From: Mauremys mutica
Taxonomy: Eukaryota > Chordata > Testudines > Geoemydidae
DNA: 64,000 nt
Direction of reading: 5' to 3'
Assembly: GCF_020497125.1 (NCBI RefSeq)
Contig: NC_059080.1
Span: 47,061,563-47,125,562 of the forward strand
Part shown: piece after piece, positions 53,629-63,490 of the stretch
Numbering within the stretch: the stretch's first letter is position 1
Layout: each line of letters opens with the position of its first letter
Program-made: the position numbers and the translations under genes
The notes under the pieces: generated by a model
The model's database searches: none
What the model was told of the DNA's origin: nothing
Seen by the model: the letters and a program-made list of their open reading frames with translations, nothing else

Positions 53629-54005
53629 TGAATGCAGCAGAGTCTGAATGAGCTCTCCTCTGACATCTAGTGATGAGCTGTGGAAGAGGACTTTCAGGAG
53701 CTGATCTCTTTTGTATGGGCACACCCACTCTGCCTAGGAACTCAGCATGATGGGATTGCTTGCCCAAATGATCACTTGTGGTTGGTGTTGGATCCCCAGT
53801 CTCCTTGTTATTGGGGCAGGAATAATAATGTTATCCTTGTTGTGTGAACCGAGGATAGCAGAACTATACCTGGCATTCGCCAATGGAGGGACTCACTGTC
53901 AACTCAATGGCACTTGCTAGGCAGGGGACATGGGTTCCAACGCCAATGGGTTGATAAGGGGGGTGGTGTTTGTCTTTGTAGTAAAATAAAAGTGTGATTT
54001 AGACT
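53629..54005 (+). mobile_element. LTR-1 copy C, left segment
   Basis: GCAGAGTCTGAATGAGCTCTC, TGGGCACACCCACTCTGCC, TTGGATCCCCAGTCTCC and GGACATGGGTTCCAA match the inverse of copy B. It breaks at a hAT fragment and resumes at 58638. Confidence 0.75.
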
Positions 54006-54112
54006 CAAGTGAGAGTCTTATCCACTCAGTTCTATTTCTTGTTCAGCCAGTTGTTCAGGTGAACAAAGTTGTTTACATTTCCAGGAGACAATGCCATTAG
54101 TTTCTTGTTCTT
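54006..54112. mobile_element. hAT fragment, left part
   Basis: CTATTTCTTGTTCAGCCAG and TTTACATTTCCAGGAGACAA match 44420-44515 of the snap-back hAT. It stops at TTTCTTGTTC, where a CR1 inserted, and resumes at 58375. No terminal inverted repeat is present at this end. Confidence 0.8.
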
Positions 54113-54285
54113 GAACAGGGGCTGCTAACAGGGAGTTTCGCAAGGGAGTTTAGAAGGGGAGTGGGAAGAGAGTGGGAGTCCCTTGTCGGCCCTAACCCCT
54201 TCCCTGTAGTCCACTTAAAACCTATAAACCAAACTACATTCCAAAACCTCGTTCTGTAAACCACCCTTCCATTAACTAGGAGACA

Positions 54286-55209
54286 ATGCAGGCAGAAGCC
54301 CAGCAGCAGAGTGGGGGCTATCCAGTTTATTGCGCTGAATGTTGCATGTATGATTACCTGCCCTGTGGGCGGGTGGCGTATGTGTGCAGTCGGTGCAAGG
54401 AGCTCCTGGCCCTCAGAGACCATGTACGGACTTTGGAGGCCAGGGTGGCGGAACTGGAGGAGCTAAGAGAGGCAGAGAGGTATGTTGATGAGGCTTTCCG
54501 GGACACTGTAGAATTGTCCCACCTCCGCTCAGACAGCCCCTGCGCTGTTGAGGAGGAAGAACGGCCCAGGGAAGCAGAGCTGTCAATGGGAGCAGAGGGA
54601 AACCTTCCCATAGTTGGGACCCTCCTTCCAGATGGTGCTGGGGTTGCCTCTCACACTGAGGTTGCCTCTCCGGGGGAGGGAACTCCAGTTTCTAGGAAAA
54701 GGCAGGTTTTAGTAATGGGAGATTCGATTATTAGAAACGTAGATAGCTGGGTCTGTGATGATCAGGAGAACCGTATGGTGACTTGCCTGCCTGGTGCGAA
54801 GGTTGCGGATCTCTCGAGGCATCTAGACAGACTTATGTGTAGTGCTGGGGAGGAGCCGGTGGTCGTGTCACATGTAGATACCAATGACATAGGGAAGGGT
54901 AGGAGAGATGTCCTGGAATCCAAATTTAGGCTGCTAGGGAAGAGACTGAAATCCAGGACCTCTATGGTGGCATTCTCAGAAATGCTCCCAGTTCCATGCA
55001 CAGGGCCAGGTAGGCAGGCAGAGCTTCAGAGTCTCAACGCGTGGATGAGACGATGGTGTAGAGAGGAGGGGTTCACGTTCATTAGGAACTGGGGAAACTT
55101 CTGGAATGGGAGGAGCCTATACAGGAGAGATGGGCTCCACCTAAACCAAAGTGGAACCAGACTGCTGGCACTAAACATTAAAAAGGTTGTAGAGCAGTTT
55201 TTAAACTAG
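54286..55209 (+). CDS. CR1 ORF1 protein with SGNH-type esterase domain
   Basis: An intact 307-residue frame. CR1 ORF1 proteins bind the element RNA and, in this clade, carry an esterase (SGNH hydrolase-like) domain of uncertain role. Visible parts are a cysteine-rich N-terminus (CAECCMYDY, CSRCKEL; likely zinc-binding, ~16-38), a short heptad-like helix (~42-66), an acidic linker, then the esterase region from ~140: MGDSIIRN with the nucleophile S147, HVDTNDIG near 196-203, and RRDGLHLN with D282 and H285. The second block is normally GTND; here glycine is replaced by aspartate (D198), which may impair the fold. It starts at ATG 54286, ends TAG 55209, and is followed 36 bases later by the ORF2 frame. 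Confidence 0.88.
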   Translation: MQAEAQQQSGGYPVYCAECCMYDYLPCGRVAYVCSRCKELLALRDHVRTLEARVAELEELREAERYVDEAFRDTVELSHLRSDSPCAVEEEERPREAELSMGAEGNLPIVGTLLPDGAGVASHTEVASPGEGTPVSRKRQVLVMGDSIIRNVDSWVCDDQENRMVTCLPGAKVADLSRHLDRLMCSAGEEPVVVSHVDTNDIGKGRRDVLESKFRLLGKRLKSRTSMVAFSEMLPVPCTGPGRQAELQSLNAWMRRWCREEGFTFIRNWGNFWNGRSLYRRDGLHLNQSGTRLLALNIKKVVEQFLN

Positions 55210-55244
55210 GAGATGGGGGAAAGCCGACTGCTGCAGAGGAGCGT

Positions 55245-58176
55245 GTGGATCGGACACAGACTTTTCTTAGGGGACAGTCTGATGATAGAGAATCTCCAGG
55301 TTATAGTCAGGAGCAGAGGACTGAAGAGTATAATGTAAGGGCCAGATCAGATGATAAACAGTCACATAAAAAAGAATCTGGCACATCAGAAAAAGGCAGG
55401 CTAATAAACAGGGACAAGTTTTTAAAGTGCTTGTACACAAATGCCAGAAGTCTAAATAATAAGATGGGTGAACTAGAGTGCCTTGTGATAAAGAAGGATA
55501 TTGATATAACAGGCATCACAGAAACCTGGTGGACTGAGAGCAATCAATGGGACACAATCATTCCGGGGTACAAAATATATCAGAAGGACAGAACAGGTCG
55601 TGCAGGGGGAGGAGTGGCACTATATGTGAAATAAGTGTAGATTGAAATGAAGAAAAAATGTTAAGCGAATCCACATGTTCCATAGAATCTCTATGGATAG
55701 AAATTTCATGCTCTAATAAAAATATAACATTAGGGATCTATTATCGATCACCTGACCAGGACAGTAATAGTGATGATGAAATGCTAAGGGAAATTAGAGA
55801 GGCTACCAAAATGAAGAACCCAATAATAGTGGGGGATTTCAATTATCCCCATATTGCCTGGGAACATTTCACTTCAGGACGAAATGCAGAGATAAAATTT
55901 CTCGATACTTTAAATGACTGCTTCTTGGAGCAGCTGGTACAGGAACCCACAAGGGGAGAGGCAACTCTAGATTTAATCCTGAGTGGATCGCTTGGAAATA
56001 GTGACCATAATACAATAGCATTCAACATCCCTGTGGTGGGAAGAAACACCTCAACAGCCAAACACTGTGGCATTTAATTTCAAAAGGGGGAACTATACAA
56101 AAATGAGGGGGTTAGTTAAACACAAGTTAAAAGGTATAATGACTAAAGTGAAATCCCTGCAAGTTGCATGGGCCCTTTTTAAAGACACCATAATAGAGGC
56201 CCAACTTCGATGTATACCGCAAATTAAGAAACACAGTAAAATAACTAAAAAAGAGCCACTGTGGCTTAACAACCATGTAAAAGAAGCAGTGAGAGATAAA
56301 AAGACTTCCTTTAAAAAGTGGAAGTCAAATTCTAGTGAGGCAAATAGAAAGGAGCACAAACACTGCCAACTTAAGTGCAAGAGTGTAATAAGAAAAGCCA
56401 AAGAGGAGTTTGAAGAACGGCTAGCCAAAAACTCCAAAGGTAATAACAAAACGTTTTTTAAGTACATCAGAAGCAGGAAGCCTGCTAAACAACCAGTGGG
56501 GCCCCTTGACGATCGAAATACAAAAGGAGCGCTTAAAGACGATAAAGTCATTGCGGAGAAACTAAATGGATTCTTTGCTTCAGTCTTCACGGCTGAGGAT
56601 GTTAGGGAGATTCCCAAACCTGAGCTGGCTTTTGTAGGTGACAAATCTGAGGAACTGTCACAGATTGAAGTGTCACTAGAGGAGGTTTTGGAATTAATTG
56701 ATAAACTCAACATTAACAAGTCACCGGGACCAGATGGCATTCACCCAAGAGTTCTGAAAGAACTCAAATGTGAAGTTGCGGAACTATTAACTAAGGTTTG
56801 TAACCTGTCCTTTAAATCGGCATTAGTACCCAATGACTGGAAGTTAGCTAATGTAACGCCAATATTTAAAAAGGGCTCTAGAGGTGATCCCGGCAATTAC
56901 AGACCGGTAAATCTAACGTCGGTACCGGGCAAATTAGTCGAAACAATAGTTAAGAATAAAATTGTCAGACACATAGAAAAACATAAACTGTTGAGCAATA
57001 GTCAACATGGTTTCTGTAAAGGGAAATCATGTCTTACTAATCTATTAGAGTTCTTTGAAGGGGTCAACAAACATGTGGACAAGGGGGATCCAGTGAACAT
57101 AGTGTACTTAGATTTCCAGAAAGCCTTTGACAAGGTCCCTCACCAAAGGCTCTTATGTAAATTAAGCTGTCATGGGATAAAAGGGAAGATCCTTTCATGG
57201 ATTGAGTACTGGTTAAAGGACAGGGAACAAAGGGTAGGAATTAATGGTAAATTCTCAGAATGGAGAGGGGTAACTAGTGGTGTTCCCCAAGGGTCAGTCC
57301 TAGGACCAATCCTATTCAATTTATTCATAAATGATCTGGAGAAAGGGGTAAACAGTGAGGTGGCAAAGTTTGCAGATGATACTAAACTACTCAAGATAGT
57401 TAAGACCAAAGCAGATTGTGAAGAACTTCAAAAAGATCTCACAAAACTAAGTGATTGGGCAAAAAAATGGCAAATGAAATTTAATGTGGATAAATGTAAA
57501 GTAATGCACATTGGAAAAAATAACCCCAACTATACATACAACATGATGGGGGCTAATTTAGCTACAACGAGTAAGGAAAAAGATCTTGGAGTCATCGTGG
57601 ATAGTTCTCTGAAGATGTCCACGCAGTGTGCAGAGGCGGTCACAAAAGCAAACAGGATGTTAGGAATCATTAAAAAGGGGATAGAGAATAAGACTGAGAA
57701 TATATTATTGCCCTTATATAAATCCATGGTACGCCCACATCTTGAATACTGTGTACAGATGTGGTCTCCTCACCTCAAAAAAGATATTCTAGCACTAGAA
57801 AAGGTCAGAAAAGGGCAACCAAAATGATTAGGGGTTTGGAGAGGGTCCCATACGAGGAAAGATTAAAGAGGCTAGGACTCTTTAAAAGAGAAGACTTGGG
57901 GGAGATATGATAGAGGTATATAAAATCATGAGTGATGTTGAGAAAGTGGATAAGGAAAAGTTATTTACTTATTCCCATAATACAAGAACTAGGGGTCACC
58001 AAATGAAATTAATAGGCAGCAGGTTTAAAACAAATAAAAGGAAGTTCTTCTTCACGCAGCGCACAGTCAACTTGTGGAACTCCTTACCTGAGGAGGTTGT
58101 GAAGGCTAGGACTATAACAATGTTTAAAAGGGGACTGGATAAATTCATGGTGGCTAAGTCCATAAATGGCTATTAG
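55245..58176 (+). pseudogene. CR1 ORF2 (endonuclease, reverse transcriptase), broken
   Basis: ORF2 encodes the apurinic-type endonuclease and reverse transcriptase that drive target-primed insertion. Endonuclease blocks: YTNARSL, ITETWW, then GIYYRSP, VGDFNYP and SDHN. Reverse transcriptase blocks: SPGPDGIHP, VNIVYLDFQKAFDKVPH, GVPQGSVLGP and KFADDTKL. The C-terminal region has RPHLEYCVQMWSPHLKKDI and [12 protein letters not shown]. The product is split: TAA at 55632-55634 with a frame change, another shift near 56070, and a third near 57815, so three shifts separate four open pieces. All catalytic blocks remain readable, suggesting moderate age. The copy is not competent. Confidence 0.9.
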
Positions 58177-58374
58177 CTAGGATGGGTAAGAATGGTGTCC
58201 CTAGCCTCTGTTCGTCAGAGGATGGAGATGGATGGCAGGAGAGAGATCACTTGATCATTGCCTGTTAGGTTCACTCCCTCTGGGGCACCTGGCATTGGCC
58301 ACTGTCGGTAGACAGATACTGGGCTAGATGGACCGTTGGTCTGACCCGGTACGGCCGTTCTTATGTTCTTATGT

Positions 58375-58637
58375 TCACCTGAAAGTAAGAACAGGTGTTC
58401 ACATAGCACTGTTGTAGCTAGCATTGCAAGATATTCATGTGCCTGATATGTTAAAGATTCACATGTCCCTTCATGTTTCAACCACCATTCCAGAGGACAT
58501 GCATCCATGCTGATGGGTTCTGCTCAATAACAATCCAAAGCAGTGTGGACCGATGCATGTTCATTTTCATTATCTGAGTCAGATGCCACCAGCAGAAGGT
58601 TGGTTTTCTTTTTGGTGGTTCAGGTTATGTAGTTTCC
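58375..58637. mobile_element. hAT fragment, right part
   Basis: CCTGAAAGTAAGAACAGGTG, TCAACCACCATTCCAGAGG and TTTTTGGTGGTTCAGGTTA continue exactly where 54112 stopped and end at the point corresponding to ~44780 of the snap-back hAT. No terminal repeat at this end either. Confidence 0.8.
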
Positions 58638-59275
58638 ACATTGTTAAGTGGGGGTCCTTGAAAAACATCTTGGTAAATGGCCTGCTGGGAGGCTGGCAGG
58701 GCAGCGGGTGGACAGGTGCTGTGAGTGGCCAGCAGGCAGAGAGGGCCAAAGCAAAGCCCCACAGAGAGGTGTGGCAATGGGCCATTGGGGCAATGAGCAG
58801 CAGAGCATGTAAGGTGGCTCCTTGCCCTCCCTTCCACCCAGGGTGAGAGGTGAACTCTGCAGATGAACCTCTGAACTCTGGGGCTGTGCTGGCCAATGAC
58901 AGCAACTGTGAGTGGGGAGCACAGAAAGGATGGGCACGTTAAAGGGACTTTTGGGTTGCTGGACTTAAGACCCTGAGGGGAAAAGGACACTGCCCAACTT
59001 ACTTCAGGGTAGGTCTTTTGCTCATGGTTTATGTTTATGAACCCCAGTTGCAGTGTTTTCCCAAATTAATGCTGAGTTACTTCCCTCTTTTTATTAAAAG
59101 TTTTGCTACACTCAGACTCGGTGCTTGCAAGAGGGGAAGTATTGCCTCTTAGAGGCACCCAGGGGGTGTTGTGTAATTGCCCCAGGTCGCTGGGTGGGGG
59201 CTTGAGCCAGTTTTGTGTATTGTTGAAAAGGAACCCCTAGATACTGAACCCAGCCCTTGTTGCTGCTGGCTCCAC
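58638..59275 (+). mobile_element. LTR-1 copy C, right segment
   Basis: TTAAGTGGGGGTCC, AAGGGACTTTTGGGTTGC, GACACTGCCCAACTTAC, GAGGGGAAGTATTGCCTCTTA and AAAGGAACCCCTAGATACTG match copies A and B. The end is decayed (CTCCACCATTATATAAAC) and no target duplication can be confirmed. Confidence 0.75.
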
Positions 59276-59390
59276 CATTATATAAACTTCAGACAGACTT
59301 GGGAAGCTGGGCCTAGAACCTGACCCTTCAGCACCTCAAACTTTTTAGCTAATGGAGAGCTCCTTTAGCCTGCATTAGTAATATGTCCCT

Positions 59391-59702
59391 TAGTGTCTGT
59401 CTATACTACAAAAAATGACCCACAGTAGCAAGTCTCAGAGTCTGGTTCAACTGACTGACTCATGCTCACTGGGCTCATGCTACAGGGCTAAAAATAGCAA
59501 TGTAGATATTCCCACGAGGCCAGGGGCCCAGATGCTGAAACCCAGCAAGGGGGTGGGGCTCAGAACCTGGGCTCTAGCCCAAGCCCAAATATCCACAGTG
59601 TTATGTTTAGCCCCATAGCCTAAGCTCTGGGCGTTCAAGTCAGCTGACCTAGGCTCTGATATGCTGTTGCAGATCTTTTTTTGCAGTGTAGACATACCTT
59701 AG
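59391..59702. mobile_element. GTCTACAC-type MITE
   Basis: Left TAGTGTCTGTCTATACTAC and right GCAGTGTAGACATACCTTA are imperfect inverted repeats. The interior is GC-rich with GGCTCTAGCCCAAGCC-type motifs. Confidence 0.6.
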
Positions 59703-59769
59703 TTTCTCTTTGGACACACCCACTAGAAGGCCACAGAACTCACTTGGCCAATATGTTACATTCCGGACC

Positions 59770-59985
59770 TTTCGTTGTATTACTAGTATTGCAGTAGCCC
59801 CATTTTGCCAGGCTCTAGACAGATAACACAGAGACAGTCCATGTGCCAAAGAGCTTATGATCTCAACATAAAACAAAACACAACAGGCAGCTACCCAAAG
59901 AAGCAGATAAGGGGAGCAGAAGGGTGGCCTGTCACTAGTATCAAGGTAGGTTTTGAAAATGCTCTTGCTTTAGAGTCAGAAGAGC
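59770..59985 (+). repeat. Old amniote interspersed repeat
   Basis: TAGTATTGCAGTAGCCCC, CATGTGCCAAAGAGCTTATG and AGCAGATAAGGGGAGCAG align with the repeat at 1520-1770. Confidence 0.6.
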
Positions 59986-60356
59986 AGTGGCTCCCTCTGA
60001 GTGTATCCATTTGTAGCACTGCTGTTATTTATTACCATAGTACCACAGTGCAGGTAGAAGTGATCACATCCAACAGAAGGAGCCGCTGCCTGTACATTAG
60101 CTGTGGTTCAAAATTCACTCTCTTCCTCCTGCTGCGCGAGCCCGATCCAATGGAAAGGCTTCCCTTTGAACCAGCTCTCATGGGCACCAGCTTAGCTAAG
60201 GGCATCTGCATTTCCCCTCTGACTAAATGTACACCAGTCGGGGGAGCTAGATGTGTGGTTTAGTCCCCAAATCCATACAGGATACCACCTGGAAGTAGGG
60301 CTTACCCACATCCATTAAGCCACAAAAACCTTCACCACTCATGGGGTCTCCTCGCA
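59986..60356. other. Unrecognised DNA
   Basis: Nothing recognised. Confidence 0.3.
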
Positions 60357-61060
60357 GCAGTGTTTCCAACTTTCTAATCGCACAAAACCAAACATCCTTG
60401 CCCTGCCCACTGCTCCGCCCCTTTCTGAGGCTCCGCTCCTGTCTCACCCCTTATCCAAGGCCCTGCCCCTACTCACTCCATCCCCCTTCCCTCTGTCGCT
60501 CACTCTCTCTCACTCTCACTCCCTTTCACTGGGCTGGGGCAGGAGCTTGGAGTCCGGGATGGGTGAGGGCTCCGGCTGGGGGTGTAGGCCCCAGGATAGG
60601 GCCAGAAATTAGTGGTTATGGATGTGGAGGGGTGGCTCTGGGCTGGGGCAGGGAGTTGGAGTATGGGAGGGGGTGAAGGCTCCAGCTGGGGGTGCAGGCT
60701 CTGAGGTGGGGGCAGGGATGAGGGGTTTGGAGTGCAAGAAGGGGCTCAGGGCTGGGGCAGGAGGTTAGGGGGTGGGGTGGAGGGTGGGGTCCAGAAGGGA
60801 GTTTGTGTGCAGGAGGAGGCTCAAGGCTGGGGCAAATAGTTGGGGTGGGGGATGGGGTTCAGAGTGTGGACTCCAGCTGGGCAGCAGACATGGCAGCTGC
60901 TTCCGGGAGCTGCATGAAGCCAGGGCAAACAGGGAGCCTTCCTTAGCCCCTCTGCGCCGCCAACCAGACTTTTAATGATCCAGTGAGAGGTGCTGACCAG
61001 AGCCGCCAGGGTCCCTTTTCAGACATTCCGATCGAAAACCAGATGCCTGGCAACCCTACC
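60357..61060. mobile_element. G-rich DNA element with 'ttgccaac'-type ends
   Basis: Left end CAGTGTTTCCAACTTTCTAA and right end GATGCCTGGCAACCCTACC are loosely inverted. The interior (60530-60870) is a degenerate minisatellite of GGGCTGGGGCAGGG-type units about 65-70 bp apart. I recognise the layout as a common turtle non-autonomous element but cannot name it securely. Confidence 0.5.
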
Positions 61061-62092
61061 TTGCAGATCAGCCCTGGGATGCATTGACCTGATCACTGGC
61101 ACAGGGACACCCAGGATGCAAGTATTGGAGCACTTTGTGGTGCCTCTTGGGGCCTGCTTGTAATAGCCCCTTTCCTCTTGCTCCCCATGGAACTGCAGAC
61201 CACCTGGACTGTCCAGTCGTTGGCTTCTCCACTGGAAGGACAGTCTCACAGCAAGGGCCTTTGGGAACTATTATGATTATGTGGTATTGGATTTCAGTGG
61301 CCATTAGTGCAGGCCCTTTCCGCTGAGCCAGCAGGCTCCTGTGTTCTGGACCAGCTGGAGACAGTTCAAGGCTGGCTACTGATGCTCCTGAATGTCCTGG
61401 GGGCCTGAGAAACGTTCCCAGGAGCCTTTCAGTTGCTCCCTGTCCTCTGAGAACTGGACAGAGCATGCGTGCAGGATGCACTGCACACACTCTATGCACT
61501 TGATTTGCTACTGAGCTGGGCTGGATTCAGATTGGTGACCTAAAAAGGAAAGTCTAGATCTTCTTTTGCAGATCTCAAGAGCCCCTGTTTATGTTTCAAA
61601 ATGAAAATGGAAGGTGAGAAGTTAAAGGGGCTCATCACCTTAAAAATCATACTCCTTTCTGAAACATTTTTCCTGAAGTTGGTTGACAAGTAACACCCAA
61701 TGTCACCGTCTATGAAAGAGATCAGATGGAAAAAAACACTTTCCTCCATTCTTTTCTGTCTGTTTTCTCCTGGGTCCTTCACACAGACCAAGTGAGAGAA
61801 AAACATTTTTGAAAATAGGAAAATGTGATTATAACACCTCAACCATTGGCAGGCCGGTCTCAGGAATCAGAGTTGAAGTTATTTTAACTCAGGTTTTAAA
61901 ACTGACTAATTTTAACCACTCTGCAGTGTTTATCTCATGGTGCAGAATGCTCCATTTTTGTCACAGACGTTGTCTGCTTCCTCACACAATTATTGCTTGG
62001 AAACACACAGATCTAATCAAATATGTCCTCATAGGGTCTGGTTTTGGATTATTAAATACCAAATAAGGTATGTCCCTGAAAAAAATAGGCAA
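61061..62092. other. Unrecognised DNA
   Basis: No recognised repeat or domain. A 143-codon antisense frame at 61068-61499 overlaps other frames and lacks any known motif. Confidence 0.35.
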
Positions 62093-62216
62093 GTGGCAGC
62101 GGTGCTGGAACAATTTGTATAGTGGGGGTGCTGAGAGCCATTGAACCAAACTGTAAACACTGTATGTGATGGAAACCACTTCAAGCCAGGGGGGACGGCA
62201 GCACTCACAGCACCGT
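62093..62216. repeat. Small repeat with CGGTGCTG/CAGCACCG ends
   Basis: Starts GCAGCGGTGCTGGAACAA, ends CACTCACAGCACCG, with ATGGAAACCACTTCAAGCC in the interior. About 120 bp. Confidence 0.5.
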
Positions 62217-62547
62217 GACAAGTGGTCACCTTACCATCATCTACCAGGTTTATTAGTGCCAGTGAAAAATACTGTGGTTGAGGCCCATAAACTCAAATAT
62301 GGGGCAGGGGGAGTTAATGACAGGTCTGATTGTCAGACCATTCTTCCAAAGGGGCTTTACTTGGGGAGTGGGAGGGAGGTAGGGGGACTGGGTTTGGTCC
62401 AATTCTCAATATTTGCGAGAGAGATCAATCAGTATTTTCGATGATTATTTATCGTCATGGCTCTGGAACCTGGGTAGCAGATGTGAACTACTCCCAGGCC
62501 CTGTCTACATTTAAAGGGAGTGAACACAGAGGGACTGGTTGGAACAG
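62217..62547. other. Unrecognised DNA
   Basis: Nothing recognised. Confidence 0.3.
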
Positions 62548-63490
62548 ACAGAATCATAGAATCAAAATTGGAAGGGACCTCAAGAGGTCATCTAGTCCAG
62601 TCCCTTGCACTCATGGCAGGACTAAGTATTATCTAGACCAGGGGTGGCCAACCTGAGCCCGAGAAGGAGCCAGAATTTACCAATGTACATTGCCAAAGAG
62701 CCACAGTAATATGTCAGCAGAGCCCCATCAGCTTCCCCCCTGCCCCCACTCCCAGCACCTCCTGTCCACGGCAGCCGCGCCAATCAGCGCCTCTCCCTCC
62801 CTCCCCGCACCTCCTGATCAGCTGTTTCGTGGAGTGCAGGAGGCTCTGGGGGAAAGGGAGGAGGAGTGAGGGCATGGCAGGCTCAGGGGAGGGGGCGGGA
62901 AGGGGTGGAGTGGGGACAGAGCCTGTGGCAGAGCCAGGGGTTGAGCAGCGAGCACCCCCCAGCACATTGGAAAGTTGGCGCCTGTAGCTCCAACCCCTGG
63001 AGTTGGTGCCTATACAAGGAGCCACATATTAACTTCTGAAGAGCGGCATGTGGCTCTGGAACCACAGTTTGGCCATCCCTGGTTTAGACCATCCTTGACA
63101 GGTGTTTGTCCAACCTGCTCTAAAAATCTCCAATGAGGGCGATTCCACAACCTCCCTAGGCAATTTATTCCAGTGCTTAACCACCCTGACAGTTAGGAAG
63201 TTTTTCCCAATGTCCAACTTAAACCTCCCTTGCTGCAATTTAAGCCCATTGCTTCTTGTCCTATCCTCAGAGGTTAAGAAGAACAATTTTTCTCCCTCCT
63301 CCTTGTAACAACCTTTTAAATACTTGAAAACTTATGATGTTCCCTCTCAGTCTTCTCTTTTCCAGACTAAACAAACCCCATTTTTTTCAATCTTCCTTCA
63401 TAGGTCATGTTTTCTAGACCTTTAATAATTTTTGTTGCTCTTCTCTGGACTTTCTCCAATTTGTCGACATCTTTCCTGAAATGCTGATTT
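62548..63490 (-). mobile_element. CR1 LINE 3' end split by a hAT element
   Basis: AATTGGAAGGGACCTCAAGA and TCATCTAGTCCAGTCCC on the left continue after the insert with CCTTGACAGGTGTTTGTCC, CAACCTCCCTAGGCAATTTA and CCATTGCTTCTTGTCCTATC. The minus strand encodes the ORF2 end KLQQGRFKLDIGKNFLTV...HWNKLPREVVES. Confidence 0.85.
62639..63081. mobile_element. Non-autonomous hAT element inside CR1
   Basis: A 443-bp element starts CAGGGGTGGCCAACCTG and ends CAGTTTGGCCATCCCTG. The flanks ATCTAGAC (62631-62638) and GTTTAGAC (63082-63089) are a 6-of-8 target duplication. The GC-rich centre is noncoding. Confidence 0.85.

Larger units (their letters stand above)
54113..58374 (+). mobile_element. Near full-length CR1 LINE
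   Basis: A ~4.26-kb plus-strand CR1 with 5' UTR (AGGGAGTTTCGCAAGGGAG), an intact ORF1, a frameshifted ORF2 and a 3' end CTGACCCGGTACGGCCG followed by TTCTTATG repeats. It lies inside a hAT fragment: the flanks join as TTCTTGTTC/ACCTGAAAG, with about 8 target bases lost compared with the hAT at 44500. Confidence 0.92.

Noticed and set aside
54286..55209. Host esterase gene
   Set aside because: Position directly before an endonuclease/reverse transcriptase frame and the zinc plus esterase layout identify it as CR1 ORF1.
56093..56740. 215-codon minus-strand frame
   Set aside because: Antisense shadow of CR1 ORF2 reverse transcriptase.
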